From Zasmidium citrigriseum (lineage: Eukaryota; Ascomycota; Dothideomycetes; Mycosphaerellales; Mycosphaerellaceae): DNA of 64,000 nt. The position numbers and the translations under genes were made by a program. The DNA is taken from contig NHNW01000008.1 in NCBI GenBank assembly GCA_002786025.1, forward strand, positions 310,001-374,000, in the 5' to 3' direction. Below are positions 40,925 through 50,938 of this stretch, piece by piece. The stretch's first letter is position 1. Each line of letters opens with the position of its first letter. The notes under the pieces are model-generated. The model did not search any database and was not told where the DNA came from. It was given only the letters and a program-made list of their open reading frames with translations.

Positions 40925-42678
40925 ATGGCCTTGCTGCTCACTCTCCTGCTGGCCGCCCTCTCCGGCCTGGCCATGTTTGTCGGCTTACTGCCTTACATGT
41001 TCAGACTGCTGGGGCGACTGATCGGCAAATCGATCCGCAGCAAGACTCAACACAGGAGGGACATCTTGATCGAGCGTGCGTTGAAGGAAGAGGCAGAGCA
41101 AAAGACCAGCCGGAACGAAGATGACAACAAGAAGAAGGCTTCGTCATCCAGCTCCCTGGACTCAGACTGGGAGAAAGTGAACGACGGCGGCGACAAGACT
41201 CCCACTGGCAACCACACATCTTCTCCTGTAAACCCATCCGACGACTCCTACGATGGTATTATTGGCTTCTTCCATCCTTTCTGTAACGCCGGCGGAGGAG
41301 GTGAACGTGTCCTGTTTGCTGCCATCCTGGCCACCCAACAACGATACCCCAACGCTTTATGCGTCGTATACACCGGCGATCACGATGCCAGCCGCGAGCA
41401 AATCCTCACCAACGTCCGCAACCGCTTCAACATCCACCTCAACTCCGCCCGTATCGTGTTCCTCTACCTCACAACCCGCGACCTCGTATTGGCTAGTAAA
41501 TGGCCGCACTTCACGTTGCTGGGACAGAGCTTGGGGAGTTTGGTACTAGGATGGGATGCTATGAATCTGCTCGCGCCGGACATCTTCGTTGACACCATGG
41601 GCTATGCATTTGCTCTGGCCCTGTGCAAGTGGTTGTTCCCAGAGGTACCTACAGGGGCATACGTGCACTATCCCACCATAAGCACAGACATGTTGGAGTC
41701 ACTACACCAAGATGAAGGAAACGGCGTCAACGCGGGACAAGGGAAGGGTCCGAGAGGGAAAGTGAAGCAAATATACTGGGAGTGGTTCGCCAAGCTCTAC
41801 TCATGGGTAGGAGGAACAATTGACGTGGTCATGACCAACAGCAGCTGGACCCAAAACCACGTCTCCCAACTCTGGACGAAGTCCCGCACCCAACGCAAAA
41901 AGAAACATCCCATCGGCGTCGTCTACCCGCCCTGCGCCGTCGCCGAACTCCAAGACAAAATCCCCGCCTCCTGCGACTCCCAACGAACAAGGAACCTCCT
42001 CTACATCGCTCAATTCCGTCCCGAGAAAATGCACCAAACAATCATCGAAGCCTTCCACTCCTTCCTCAAGACCCACCACAAAGATACCCCATCCGAGTCC
42101 CGACCACGATTGATCCTAGTAGGAAGCGTCCGGGACGATCATGATGAGAAGAGAGTCTACAAACTCCGTCTCCAAGCTCAGGAGATTAAAGACAGCGTCG
42201 ACTTCGTCGTCAACGCCAAATGGCCGCAGATTTTGGAATATCTCCAGACGAGCTCCATCGGCGTCAATGGAATGTGGAACGAACACTTCGGCATAGGGGT
42301 CGTAGAATACCAAGCCGCAGGGCTCATCTCTGTCGTGAATGATTCCGGAGGGCCTAAAGTCGACATCGTGGTTCCCATCGACGGGGGGCCTACAGGTAAG
42401 CCCCCGAAACACCCTTCACATCGCCCCTCCCACAACATATACTAACTTAACCCACAGGTTTCCACGCCTCCACCCCCTCCGACTTTGCCGAAGGCTTCTT
42501 CAAAGCTCTCTCGCTCTCCCCGAGCGAAGCCCTCGCCATGCGCCAACGCGCCCGCAAAAGCAGCTGGCGCTTCTCCGAGAAAGTCTTCAGCGATGCCTGG
42601 CTGGGCCATTTGGCGAAACTCGTCGACCTCGCGACGAAAGATCAGAAGAAAGTTGAGAGGGATAAGAAGACGACTTAG
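40925..42678 (+). CDS. ALG11: Alg11 alpha-1,2-mannosyltransferase
   Basis: Exons 40925-42395 and 42458-42678 give 563 residues; the intron is 62 nt and has an ACTAAC branch site. An N-terminal hydrophobic helix (LLLTLLLAALSGLAMFVGLL) anchors it in the ER membrane. The GT-B fold shows FHPFCNAGGGGERVLF early, GAYVHYPTISTDML in the middle, and the GT4 nucleotide-sugar block NEHFGIGVVEYQAAG, after a KWPQILEYL helix. Alg11 adds the fourth and fifth mannoses to the dolichol-linked N-glycan precursor on the cytosolic face of the ER, using GDP-mannose. A Ser/Asp/Glu-rich insert after the anchor (SSSSLDSDWEK) is a lineage-specific addition. Confidence 0.93.
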
Positions 42679-43327
42679 ATAGGAATTGCGAAATGCCATG
42701 TGAAATGTCTGAACGCTTCCACACACACTCTCTCTCTCTCGCCATCGTAGCCATGCCCGATGCGACCAATGCCCTAAACTGACAAAACCTAGCTTCTCGC
42801 TCGTACATCCCTTGCTCGCCCTCGTTCCCAGAACCCGACCACTCGGTTACCTCCCGAACCCCTGGGATGGGCATCAAGCATACCCAGCCGAACGGCACCC
42901 TGACAAATGATGCCAAATGAAAGCTTGTTTGTTCTTGATTAGAAGCAAGAAGCAAAATAGCTACTATTCCCGGAGGACTTTCAGGGCTGGATGCGAATAC
43001 GCGACAGGGCAGTGTGGAAAAGGGGTCAAAGCAACTGCGCTGGTTGTCGCGAGGCAGAAGCGACATCGACACTTGCGTACGAGAACAGAACGACAAGAGG
43101 ATATAGGAGGTGAGAGAAAGTGATGTGTCTGTCAGTGTCATATCATTCAGTCCTTTTCGAAACATTTCATACCCGACCCGTACCATCTCATACTCGATAG
43201 CGATAAGGTAGGTAAGTCATCAAACCTCCGAATCATCATCTTTCAAGAAGTAATGTCCCTTCCGTTCTGTCATTACCATTCATTCAAGCTAGCCCGTGTC
43301 ATATCCCAAAGACCTAGCCTTCCTGTT
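42679..43327. other. Intergenic between convergent ALG11 and R3H-SUZ genes
   Basis: About 650 bp of 3' flanks. A short CT-dinucleotide run lies near 42725-42742. No gene seen. Confidence 0.5.
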
Positions 43328-45958
43328 TCAAGTCCTCTTCGCCGTGCCCGACCCATTCACAATCTGCGCTGCGCCATTCTGTGGCACTGCGCCAAAAGCT
43401 GGTATACCTGGTGGATGCCGTGCCGTGACCGCCGGGCTGTTGGCGAACGATTGCTGTTGAATCTGCTTAAGCTTCACAGCATCGAACGGTTCTGCCGATG
43501 GTGGTGGTTTGGCTGGGAGAGAGGCCGGAGCGCCCCATTTCGCAAGGAGGCTCTGATTCTGTTGCGGTGGAGCGCTCGACACGGCCGGCGGAATCGGCGT
43601 GTATTCGTTCGCTCGTTGTGGGTTCGTTCCAGGCTTCGGCGGAAGTGGTACGTTAGGAGACGGATGCCGTGGGAACACAGGTCCTTGTGGCAGCGGGTGC
43701 GTCAACGGCGTAGTGTGCATCCTGTTCTGCATCATGTTGGGCGAGTTGTGATGAGAGGATCCGAACGTAGAGCTTTGAGATTGTGTTGAGTTCTGTCGCT
43801 GAGGAGGCTGATGAGCGGGTCCAGCACCGTAGCCTTGGGTATATCCGTGATTCGCCGGAACTGCATGTGGAGAGAATGGGCTACTGTTCGTCTGCCCAGG
43901 GATGAAAGTCTGGCTCTGCGGGTTAAAGTGCTTGCTCTTGTAGCTGCCCGGCAAGGGATGCTCGGTCTTGCTGGGTGGCCGGCCGGGGAATGCCTGGCTT
44001 GGCAACTGCCCAAAAGCATACGGCTGGTCTTGCTGCATCTGGTTTGCGGTTGAGGTGTAATTCGATCCGTAGCCGTAGCTTGCCTGAGTAACTGAGGGCT
44101 GCATCTGGTACTGCTGCTGTTGCTGCGGCCACCCCTGCTGCTGTCCGCTGTAATTGTACTGCGAGCCGTACGTCGCGCTGTAACCTACAGTTGGATTCTG
44201 TGAAGGCACCTGGTTTTGGAAAGTCATCGTGCGCTGGAACTCTGCGGATAGGTCGTAGCCGCTGGATTGGCCGTGCGCCCAAGCTTGCGTTGGATCAACC
44301 TGCTGGTAGGACTGTTGGTTCCATGTCGAGGTGCCCGAGCCTGGTTGCATCTGCATCTGCGACAAGCCGCCTGCATTGGTCGTCTGAGCGTATGCACTGG
44401 GGAATTGGTTGCTTCCACCCTCTGTGTAACCTTGGTAGGCGTAGGAAGGCGTCGCGACCCCGTCCGAACCGTACGATGGCGTGTAGAAGTTGCTGTATGC
44501 TGAGCGAGGATCGAACCCATCATCGCTATCCGCGCGAGCTTTCTTCTTGCTCTTTTTGCCAGAAGTGGAGTTCGGCCGCGATTCCAGCTTGTCCTTTGTA
44601 GCTTCAGCCGACTCGGTCGGCTTGGCAGAGCCCATGATCCGTAATCGAGCTGCCTCATACCGTGCTTCTCTCTCTTCACGAGTGACGGGCTTCTTCTTGT
44701 CATCTCCACTGTCACCATTCTCAGATCCGCTCTTGGAGGGAATATTGGAGCCGTTCGCTATGGCTGGCTTATCCACACCGCGTTTCAAGATCTTCATCGG
44801 TTGTGCTGAGGGAGGAGGCGTACTGGCTGCAGTAGATGGCTGAGTGATGCCCGTGAGTGGAGGGGGTATCCGGCAATCTGGCGTCTTGTAGAGACGTACT
44901 GCCGCTGAAGTGTCGTCCACGAGATGTCCAAGCATGTAATAGTCGGCCATCTTGTGCGCCAGAAGCCTGTAGAAGGAATGGCATTGCGGAAGCGTAAGGG
45001 AAGACTCCTTCGGATCTTTGACGAAATCAATGACATCTTGCTCCAACTTCAGGACCCAAACTCGGTCTCGTGGATTCTCCAAAGCGTCGAGTAACTTTTG
45101 ATCAGGAGTGCACTCAGTAGTAGGTTCGGGAATAGGAGGTACGGCACGATGCGCATTAGGCACCGATCCAATACCGGGGCCTTGTGGTGGCACATACAGC
45201 ACGCCTTTCGGTGGCTGTCCGTACATGGGAGGTGGGCCTCTGCGCTGAGGTTCCATAGACGAGATCTCTCGAAGCTGGTCTCTGAAAGCGCGCACGCCAT
45301 CGTCGGACCCTATACGGGACCCTGGCAGACCCGAGCCAGGTGGCGAGAACATGTCGTCTTCTTCGACAGCCTTGACGCTAGCACTGTCGTCTGGACGCAA
45401 TGAGTCCTTCTCATCCAGCGCGAATGTAGTGCCGGAGGCGACATCGCTCTTGCCATCCAAGCTCTGGGGCTTGTTAGACCCGCTCGACGAGGATACCTGC
45501 GTGCCGACATCATCGGACGAGGGCATGAGTGATCCTTCCGGCGCAGGCTCTCGCGGCCGCTGAGGCACAGACTCCACGATCTGCACTCGAAACTCAGGTC
45601 CATTCGGACCCATCTCCACCGGTTCTTTTGTGTGTTTCATGTCTTTTGAAGCAAGTTGCACAAGTGTCTTATGCTTGGGTCCACCAGCTGGCTGGCTGGG
45701 CCCATTCGAAGGAACGACAATGGGGGCGCCGTCTGGCGGCGGAGAAGGTACATCATGTTGCTGATTGGGATTGGAAGAAGTGGGGGGATGCTGCTGAACG
45801 TTTGGAGGCTTAATACCGGCTGCGGCGATCTGTGCCCCAGTTAGCAGACATCCTTGACCGGTGGTTGCGTCACAGCGGAGGCAAGAGCGAAATACCTTTG
45901 CAAAGGAGGGCTTATCCTTCTTCGCGTCTGCCGAAGACGCCGCCGCTGTGGAGGCCAT
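43328..45958 (-). CDS. R3H- and SUZ-domain RNA-binding protein
   Basis: Model: exon 45958-45896, a 66-nt intron (45895-45830; CTAAC branch, GCACAG acceptor) and exon 45829-43328, 854 residues. The intron has length 3n and no stop, so it could also be read through. The R3H region (WVLKLEQDVIDFVKDPKE, then SFYRLLAHKMADYYML) is followed by a SUZ-type motif, TREEREARYEAARLRIMG. The C-terminal third is low-complexity, Gln/Pro/Ser/Tyr-rich, with runs of five glutamines. Proteins of this layout bind single-stranded RNA and associate with mRNA turnover and translation control. Start 45958 is preferred as the ATG nearest to the conserved part. Confidence 0.85.
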   Translation of the reverse strand: MASTAAASSADAKKDKPSFAKVFRSCLRCDATTGQGCLLTGAQIAAAGIKPPNVQQHPPTSSNPNQQHDVPSPPPDGAPIVVPSNGPSQPAGGPKHKTLVQLASKDMKHTKEPVEMGPNGPEFRVQIVESVPQRPREPAPEGSLMPSSDDVGTQVSSSSGSNKPQSLDGKSDVASGTTFALDEKDSLRPDDSASVKAVEEDDMFSPPGSGLPGSRIGSDDGVRAFRDQLREISSMEPQRRGPPPMYGQPPKGVLYVPPQGPGIGSVPNAHRAVPPIPEPTTECTPDQKLLDALENPRDRVWVLKLEQDVIDFVKDPKESSLTLPQCHSFYRLLAHKMADYYMLGHLVDDTSAAVRLYKTPDCRIPPPLTGITQPSTAASTPPPSAQPMKILKRGVDKPAIANGSNIPSKSGSENGDSGDDKKKPVTREEREARYEAARLRIMGSAKPTESAEATKDKLESRPNSTSGKKSKKKARADSDDGFDPRSAYSNFYTPSYGSDGVATPSYAYQGYTEGGSNQFPSAYAQTTNAGGLSQMQMQPGSGTSTWNQQSYQQVDPTQAWAHGQSSGYDLSAEFQRTMTFQNQVPSQNPTVGYSATYGSQYNYSGQQQGWPQQQQQYQMQPSVTQASYGYGSNYTSTANQMQQDQPYAFGQLPSQAFPGRPPSKTEHPLPGSYKSKHFNPQSQTFIPGQTNSSPFSPHAVPANHGYTQGYGAGPAHQPPQRQNSTQSQSSTFGSSHHNSPNMMQNRMHTTPLTHPLPQGPVFPRHPSPNVPLPPKPGTNPQRANEYTPIPPAVSSAPPQQNQSLLAKWGAPASLPAKPPPSAEPFDAVKLKQIQQQSFANSPAVTARHPPGIPAFGAVPQNGAAQIVNGSGTAKRT

Positions 45959-46570
45959 GGTTCCAAATGAAGAGCACGATCCAGAGAAAGCGGGCTCGCG
46001 GGTGCAAGCAGTAGGAGGGCACCGAGAGCCGCTGTTTCCTGAGGCTGGCGAGCGCTGGGCTGCCAAACGGAGAGACGAGTTGATTGAAAGCGTGTCTGCC
46101 GGGGAGAGACTCAGGAAACTGGCGGCTCAAGGAAGATTGTCAAGTCGAGCGCAAGGAGTTTGGACATTGTGCAGTGCGCACATCGAGCCGGAGTCGCGCG
46201 AATGAATTTTGAGGGCAGAGTGGAGAGTCGGTCGCCGTCGCAGGGGCAGACAGGTGTCGCTGGTCGACTCGCAGGTTCGAGTCGGCGCTGGCGACGGTCG
46301 AGGGTGGATTGCTGCGCTCGGGGTGCGCAGACTTGGAGGTGTCGACGCTGTCGCCAGGTTTTGGGGGTGGTGCGAAGGTGAGATGGATGTGAGGTCGCCA
46401 GGTTCAATCACTGCCCAAGACCCGCTAGGCCCGTGCCGTACCGCTTGAAGCTTAAATTCTCGCCATCTCTCACTCCACCTCGTGACAGCAAGACAGACAC
46501 CATCTATTCCAATGATCCACATTTCAACAACAGACAGTGCACACGCACCAATAGCTTACAGTCCGTCATC
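45959..46570. promoter_or_regulatory. Divergent promoter region, R3H-SUZ and zinc-knuckle genes
   Basis: About 610 bp between opposite start codons of two RNA-related genes. No TATA box or other gene noticed. Confidence 0.45.
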
Positions 46571-47540
46571 ATGAATCGCTACAAGGCCGGCGGCCCCTCC
46601 AAAGCGTCCTCCACCACCCTTTGCCAGAAATGCTTGAAGCGAGGTGAGCAGACGTCCGCATTTTACATGTGACCACGACGATGAACTGACAAAACCAGGC
46701 CACTACAGTTACGAATGTACCGCGACTCAGCAAGACCGGCCATATGTATCGCGACCCTCAAGAAGCCAGCAATTCCTCAATCCTAAGCTTGCACCCAAAC
46801 TCTCAGCCACCGCCCCAGAACCCAAGCCAGAGACGAAGTACGAAACCTTCCAATATATTGCACTACAAGTTGAAGACTTACTGACTCTTCTCATTTACAG
46901 AAAGATTGAGCCAGTAGAAAAAGCACCTCGCAGCCCAAAACGCCGCCTCGAGGACCGCGAAGACAACACCTCCCACAAACGCAGGCGATCCATCTCAACC
47001 CACTCCTCAGACTCAGTCTCGACAATCTCCACCAACAGGTCAAGATCTCGCTCTCCACCACGTCGGAAACGAGATCCCTCACGTAGGGGATCTAGTGACT
47101 ACCCTCCTCGATCCTCCCATCGCCACAGCAAACCCTCCCGATCAACACGAGACAGGTCCCCAGACTCGCGAAGCCACCGTGACCGCCCAGCATCACGCAA
47201 ATCTCGAGACCAAAGCTTCTCCCTATCACCGCGGAAATCACGAGACAGAAGTTTCTCTCCCCCACCACGCAAGAGATCCCCACCCGAGCGAAGCTACATA
47301 CGAAGAGACGACTCTCCTCCACCGTCCCGAAGACCTCGAGATCGAAGCCTATCTCCACCACCGCGCAGACGCTCCATCTCCCGCTCACGCTCTCGATCAC
47401 CATATCGCCCCGGACGAGAAGTGCCACCACGACGTGAACCTTCGCCACCAGCTCCAGCCCGTCCTGCGCCGCCTCGAGAGCGTAGTCTGAGTCCTTACAG
47501 CCAGAGAGTCGCCATGACGAAGGCCATGAATGGGGGCTAG
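46571..47540 (+). CDS. Zinc-knuckle protein with RS-rich tail (ZCCHC10-like)
   Basis: Exons 46571-46643, 46699-46837 and 46901-47540 give 283 residues. The zinc knuckle CQKCLKRGHYSYEC places Cys18, Cys21, His26 and Cys31 in CX2CX4HX4C spacing, and is split by the first intron. YVSRPSRSQQFLNPKL follows, as in ZCCHC10-type proteins. The remaining 200 residues are Arg/Ser/Pro-rich with many RS and SP dipeptides (for example RSRSRSPPRRK), the hallmark of splicing-associated proteins. It is probably nuclear and linked to mRNA processing. Neighbouring R3H-SUZ gene is divergent. Confidence 0.85.
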
Positions 47541-48015
47541 CTTCAATGAATCATGCAGCGCCTGAGACCGGCTGACAGCCAGGCGCCATAGTCTGCCCGG
47601 GTCAAACTGACCAAACCGTCAACAGTGGAGTCAACACGTCTGGTTACAGGCACAGCGGCCGTTTCATGCACCCACCATGTCAACGTAGAACAAACCAAGA
47701 ACAAAACGAAGAACCTCCCCACAATCCACAAACATGCAAAACAGCCGTTCGTTACAATCTATCCACCCAAAAGCCCTTCCTAACCCTATCATATACACGA
47801 AGTTCCATGGTTCTCATTACCGGTCATCTCATCGATTAAAACCCCATTCCATCCCAAAGAATATATAAAGAAAAGTCCCCGCCCACAAACTCAAAGTCAC
47901 GCTTGCTAACCTCCCAAATGCATGCCTTTCTCTATCCCGCACCCCAAAATGAAACCCCCGTATTCAAATCCATGTTCCTCAATGTCGAAGGTCCTCGCAG
48001 GCGAACATCCAGTCT
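47541..48015. other. Intergenic between convergent genes
   Basis: About 475 bp between the zinc-knuckle and SPX genes, whose 3' ends face each other. Pyrimidine-rich, no gene seen. Confidence 0.5.
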
Positions 48016-50938
48016 CTACCCGAACATAGCCGCAAGTAACCCACCCGCAACAATAGCATCAATCAGCAGAACCGCAAAAGAGAACCACCACAATCGGTAG
48101 CCAGCCTGAGAGCCAGCTTTGAGCACACTTCGGAATCCCATGACCGCCGCTGCGAGACTGCAGACTATGCAGAGCACCACACCGACCCGTACTTCAGTGT
48201 ACAATTTATGCTTTCCAGTCGCGGCGAGGATATATCCCACGACCAGGAAAGCAGTTGAGACGACCAGTGAAGCACCGGCCAGTTGCGAAAGGAAGCCGCT
48301 GCGTTTCTCCCTTGCGGCGTGTTGCGCCGAACTGGCCGAGCGAGGGAATGTTCCAAAGCTTTTGGTCGCAGCTACTTGTTCATCATCCGAAGACTCCTCG
48401 TCCGTCGGCGCCTGGATCAAAGGCTCTTCTTCCGGCCACTGTCTCCTGAACAGATTCCCGAGCTTGCCGAAGAAGTTATCGATGGCGCGCTCGAGCGGCG
48501 AGGCCTCGTAGGGATCGACGTAGATCGCGTAGCCACCTTCATCTTCTTCGGGATCGTCGTACTCGTTCCAGTATCGCTGTTCTTGTGGTTGTTGAGTTTG
48601 CTTGAGTGCTCGTGCTGGCGCTTCGGGGTAGTGCGGTCGCTTCTTCTTTCTGAATGCGCGAAGTGGCGGATTCTCGAGGGCCGAGAGATGTGACTCGCCG
48701 CTGGACTGCTCCACTGCTGTGCCGCTGCCAACTGTTCCGTCTGTGCTGTCTCTTGGGCTAAGGGTAGCACGTAGAGACTGCAGGCCTGAGTTGGAGCCAC
48801 TATTGCCGGCAGACCGCTGTCCACTGCGTGGTCCTGACACCTCTCTACCCTTTGCTCGATTGCCCTGCGCTGAATCGACTGGGCTGTTCTCTCCAGACGC
48901 TTGCCTCGTGCTTGGTCGTGGTGTCCTTGGTTGCTCTTTCGGAATCTTTCGAATGTCGCTCTGGAGTATCGGCTCCCAAGACGGTACGGGCATGTTTGCT
49001 GGTTTAATAGCTTCCCAGACGCAGTGATACTCGAGGGAGAATCCAGGTACACGCTCAACCTATATTGCAAAGTGGTTAGCTGGGTGTGTTGATGTGCGGT
49101 ACACTGGGCGATTGGATTGCGATGGCGTTTGCTCAACCTCTTCCGATGTTTGCCAGGTTTGAAAAGACTCGGCGGGCGGGATGAGGTTTGCTGATGAACA
49201 GGAAAGGACGGTGTAAGATGTTGGAAAGCGTGCTTCCAGTGACTGCCCAGCTACAGCTTCCTTTCTCACTTACCAAGTGACTATCGTCAAGAATGGACAT
49301 AAGCCGTGATTGACCCTCTTGGCGAACCGTTAGGACAGCGAAAGGAAACTTCGCCGCTCGTTTCGTGTCAATCGTTCGCGAGTCGGCCTTATCGATTCGA
49401 ATGTTAGTGTCAAGCGTAGCAAGAGCGAGACCTGCTTCACCGTCCTCGAGTCCCACAAATCTTGAGCGGCAGCATGCGTAGTGGTACAGAGGCCGGACGT
49501 TCTCCTTGTGCATCATTTCACTGCGCAGCTTCTCAACCGTCTCGCCATCCTCGCCTCGTGCGACCTCGAGAGGTGCGTGGAACTGTTCCTCTTTGCTGAA
49601 GAAGTCGAGGACATTCTTTTGGTTCATGCAAGCGCCATGCACTCTGCCGGCCTTTGTCCGCAGGGATGCCATGGCCAACTCGTCCTCAGCCCAGCGGATC
49701 ACAGCTCTCGTTCGCTGTGGAATGCTTCCTGGTCGGCGTTCGATGTTCTCCACTGTCAGGCCAGTCTGTTCTTCCACGAATCGGTCGATATCGTCAGCTG
49801 CAATTGAATGGTGATCGGATACGTCGGGTTCGGCGGGGGTGAAACTGGTCGTCTTTGTCAAGCCTTGTATTTGCGCCGCAGAGTTCTTCCGGCTTCTCGA
49901 AAGATAGTACCGTGCGTATTGCATGAGAAACACCTCCAGTTCCAGAACGTTTTCAGCATGTACAAAGTAGCTAGCGAATGCCCCATGCTTTCCCAGCGGC
50001 ACAGTGACCATGCCCGCGTCGAAAGCTGACCTCTGCTCTTTGTCCAATGCATCTTGCAACTCCCTGATGGCTGCAGATCCCTCAGCCACTGTTGAGAGCG
50101 GTGTATCAGGTCTTGAATTGGGTGCACCTCCTATTAACTTTCCATACTGCGTCCTAATCGTCTGTAGCAGCGTTGAGTAGGTATCGAGCAGAGGGCTGGC
50201 ATCGAATTGGCTGAAGCCCTTCGGATCGCTGAAGTAAGTCTTGTTGAATCGCTCTTCGAGGGTTGTCGAACCCGTCCATTTCCTGTACTTCTTCAGAAGC
50301 TTTCGGAAAGCCGTTCGTTGTGCGCTGATGAATCGGGACAAGGACTCAATGTCCTGGCCGGCGCGGATAACGTCCTTCTCGATGTAGGCGTAGGCTTGAA
50401 GTTCGCTCAGTGGGATCCTATTCGATTTGAACGACTTCGGACGGGTTGCGAGTTTGGCGAGCTGTCTCTCGTTCTGGGCTGGAAGATGTGAGTTACCGAC
50501 TCACCGGACGACACCTTCGTATCGGACAGCCGGGATGCGTTGAGCTGCGACGTCGCGGAAACTTACCGAGCCTTGACCGGATCTCGCCAGATTTGCTCTT
50601 CACGAAGAGCGTGATGTTGTTGTAGCTATCCGCCAGTATCTGGTGCAGCTTATCTTCGAACTCGAGAGCTTTGTCGATCTCTCCCCGGCCAGGGATGGCA
50701 ACCGCCTTGCCATTGCCTGGGGTGGTCTGCTCCTTGATGTAGTATTTGATCGCGTCGTACTCGATGTTGTCTGGTAACAAGTCAAGTCAGCAAATGACTC
50801 GGCATTGCGATCATGCCAAGCGGAGGCATTGGATCGGGTAGTCGCTATCTTGGGACGATGGAATCTTTGAGATCAAGCGGACATACAGCAGTTCCAGGCG
50901 GGGACGGAGCGCTGACGCAGCGTCTTTCCGTACTTCAT
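48016..50938 (-). CDS. SPX-domain vacuolar transporter chaperone-like protein (Vtc5/YDR089W type)
   Basis: Exons 50938-50887, 50770-50567, 50478-49274 and 49059-48016 give 834 residues, the usual size of Vtc2/3/5-type proteins. The N-terminus MKYGKTLRQRSVPAWN and NIEYDAIKYYIKEQT are SPX signatures, with a Lys/Arg patch for inositol pyrophosphate binding. The SPX second half continues with SRFISAQRTAFRKLLKKYRK. A degenerate VTC-type domain follows; its end reads FAVLTVRQEGQSRLMSIL and then VERVPGFSLEYHCVWEA across the splice. The C-terminus has about three transmembrane helices (LVVSTAFLVVGYILAATG and further). It is probably vacuolar and involved in polyphosphate or phosphate homeostasis. The third intron, 214 nt, is unusually long. 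The catalytic residues of the polyphosphate polymerase are not evident, so a regulatory subunit is likely. Confidence 0.85.

Noticed and set aside
42721..42745. AC/CT dinucleotide run
   Set aside because: Too short to be more than ordinary low complexity in a 3' flank.
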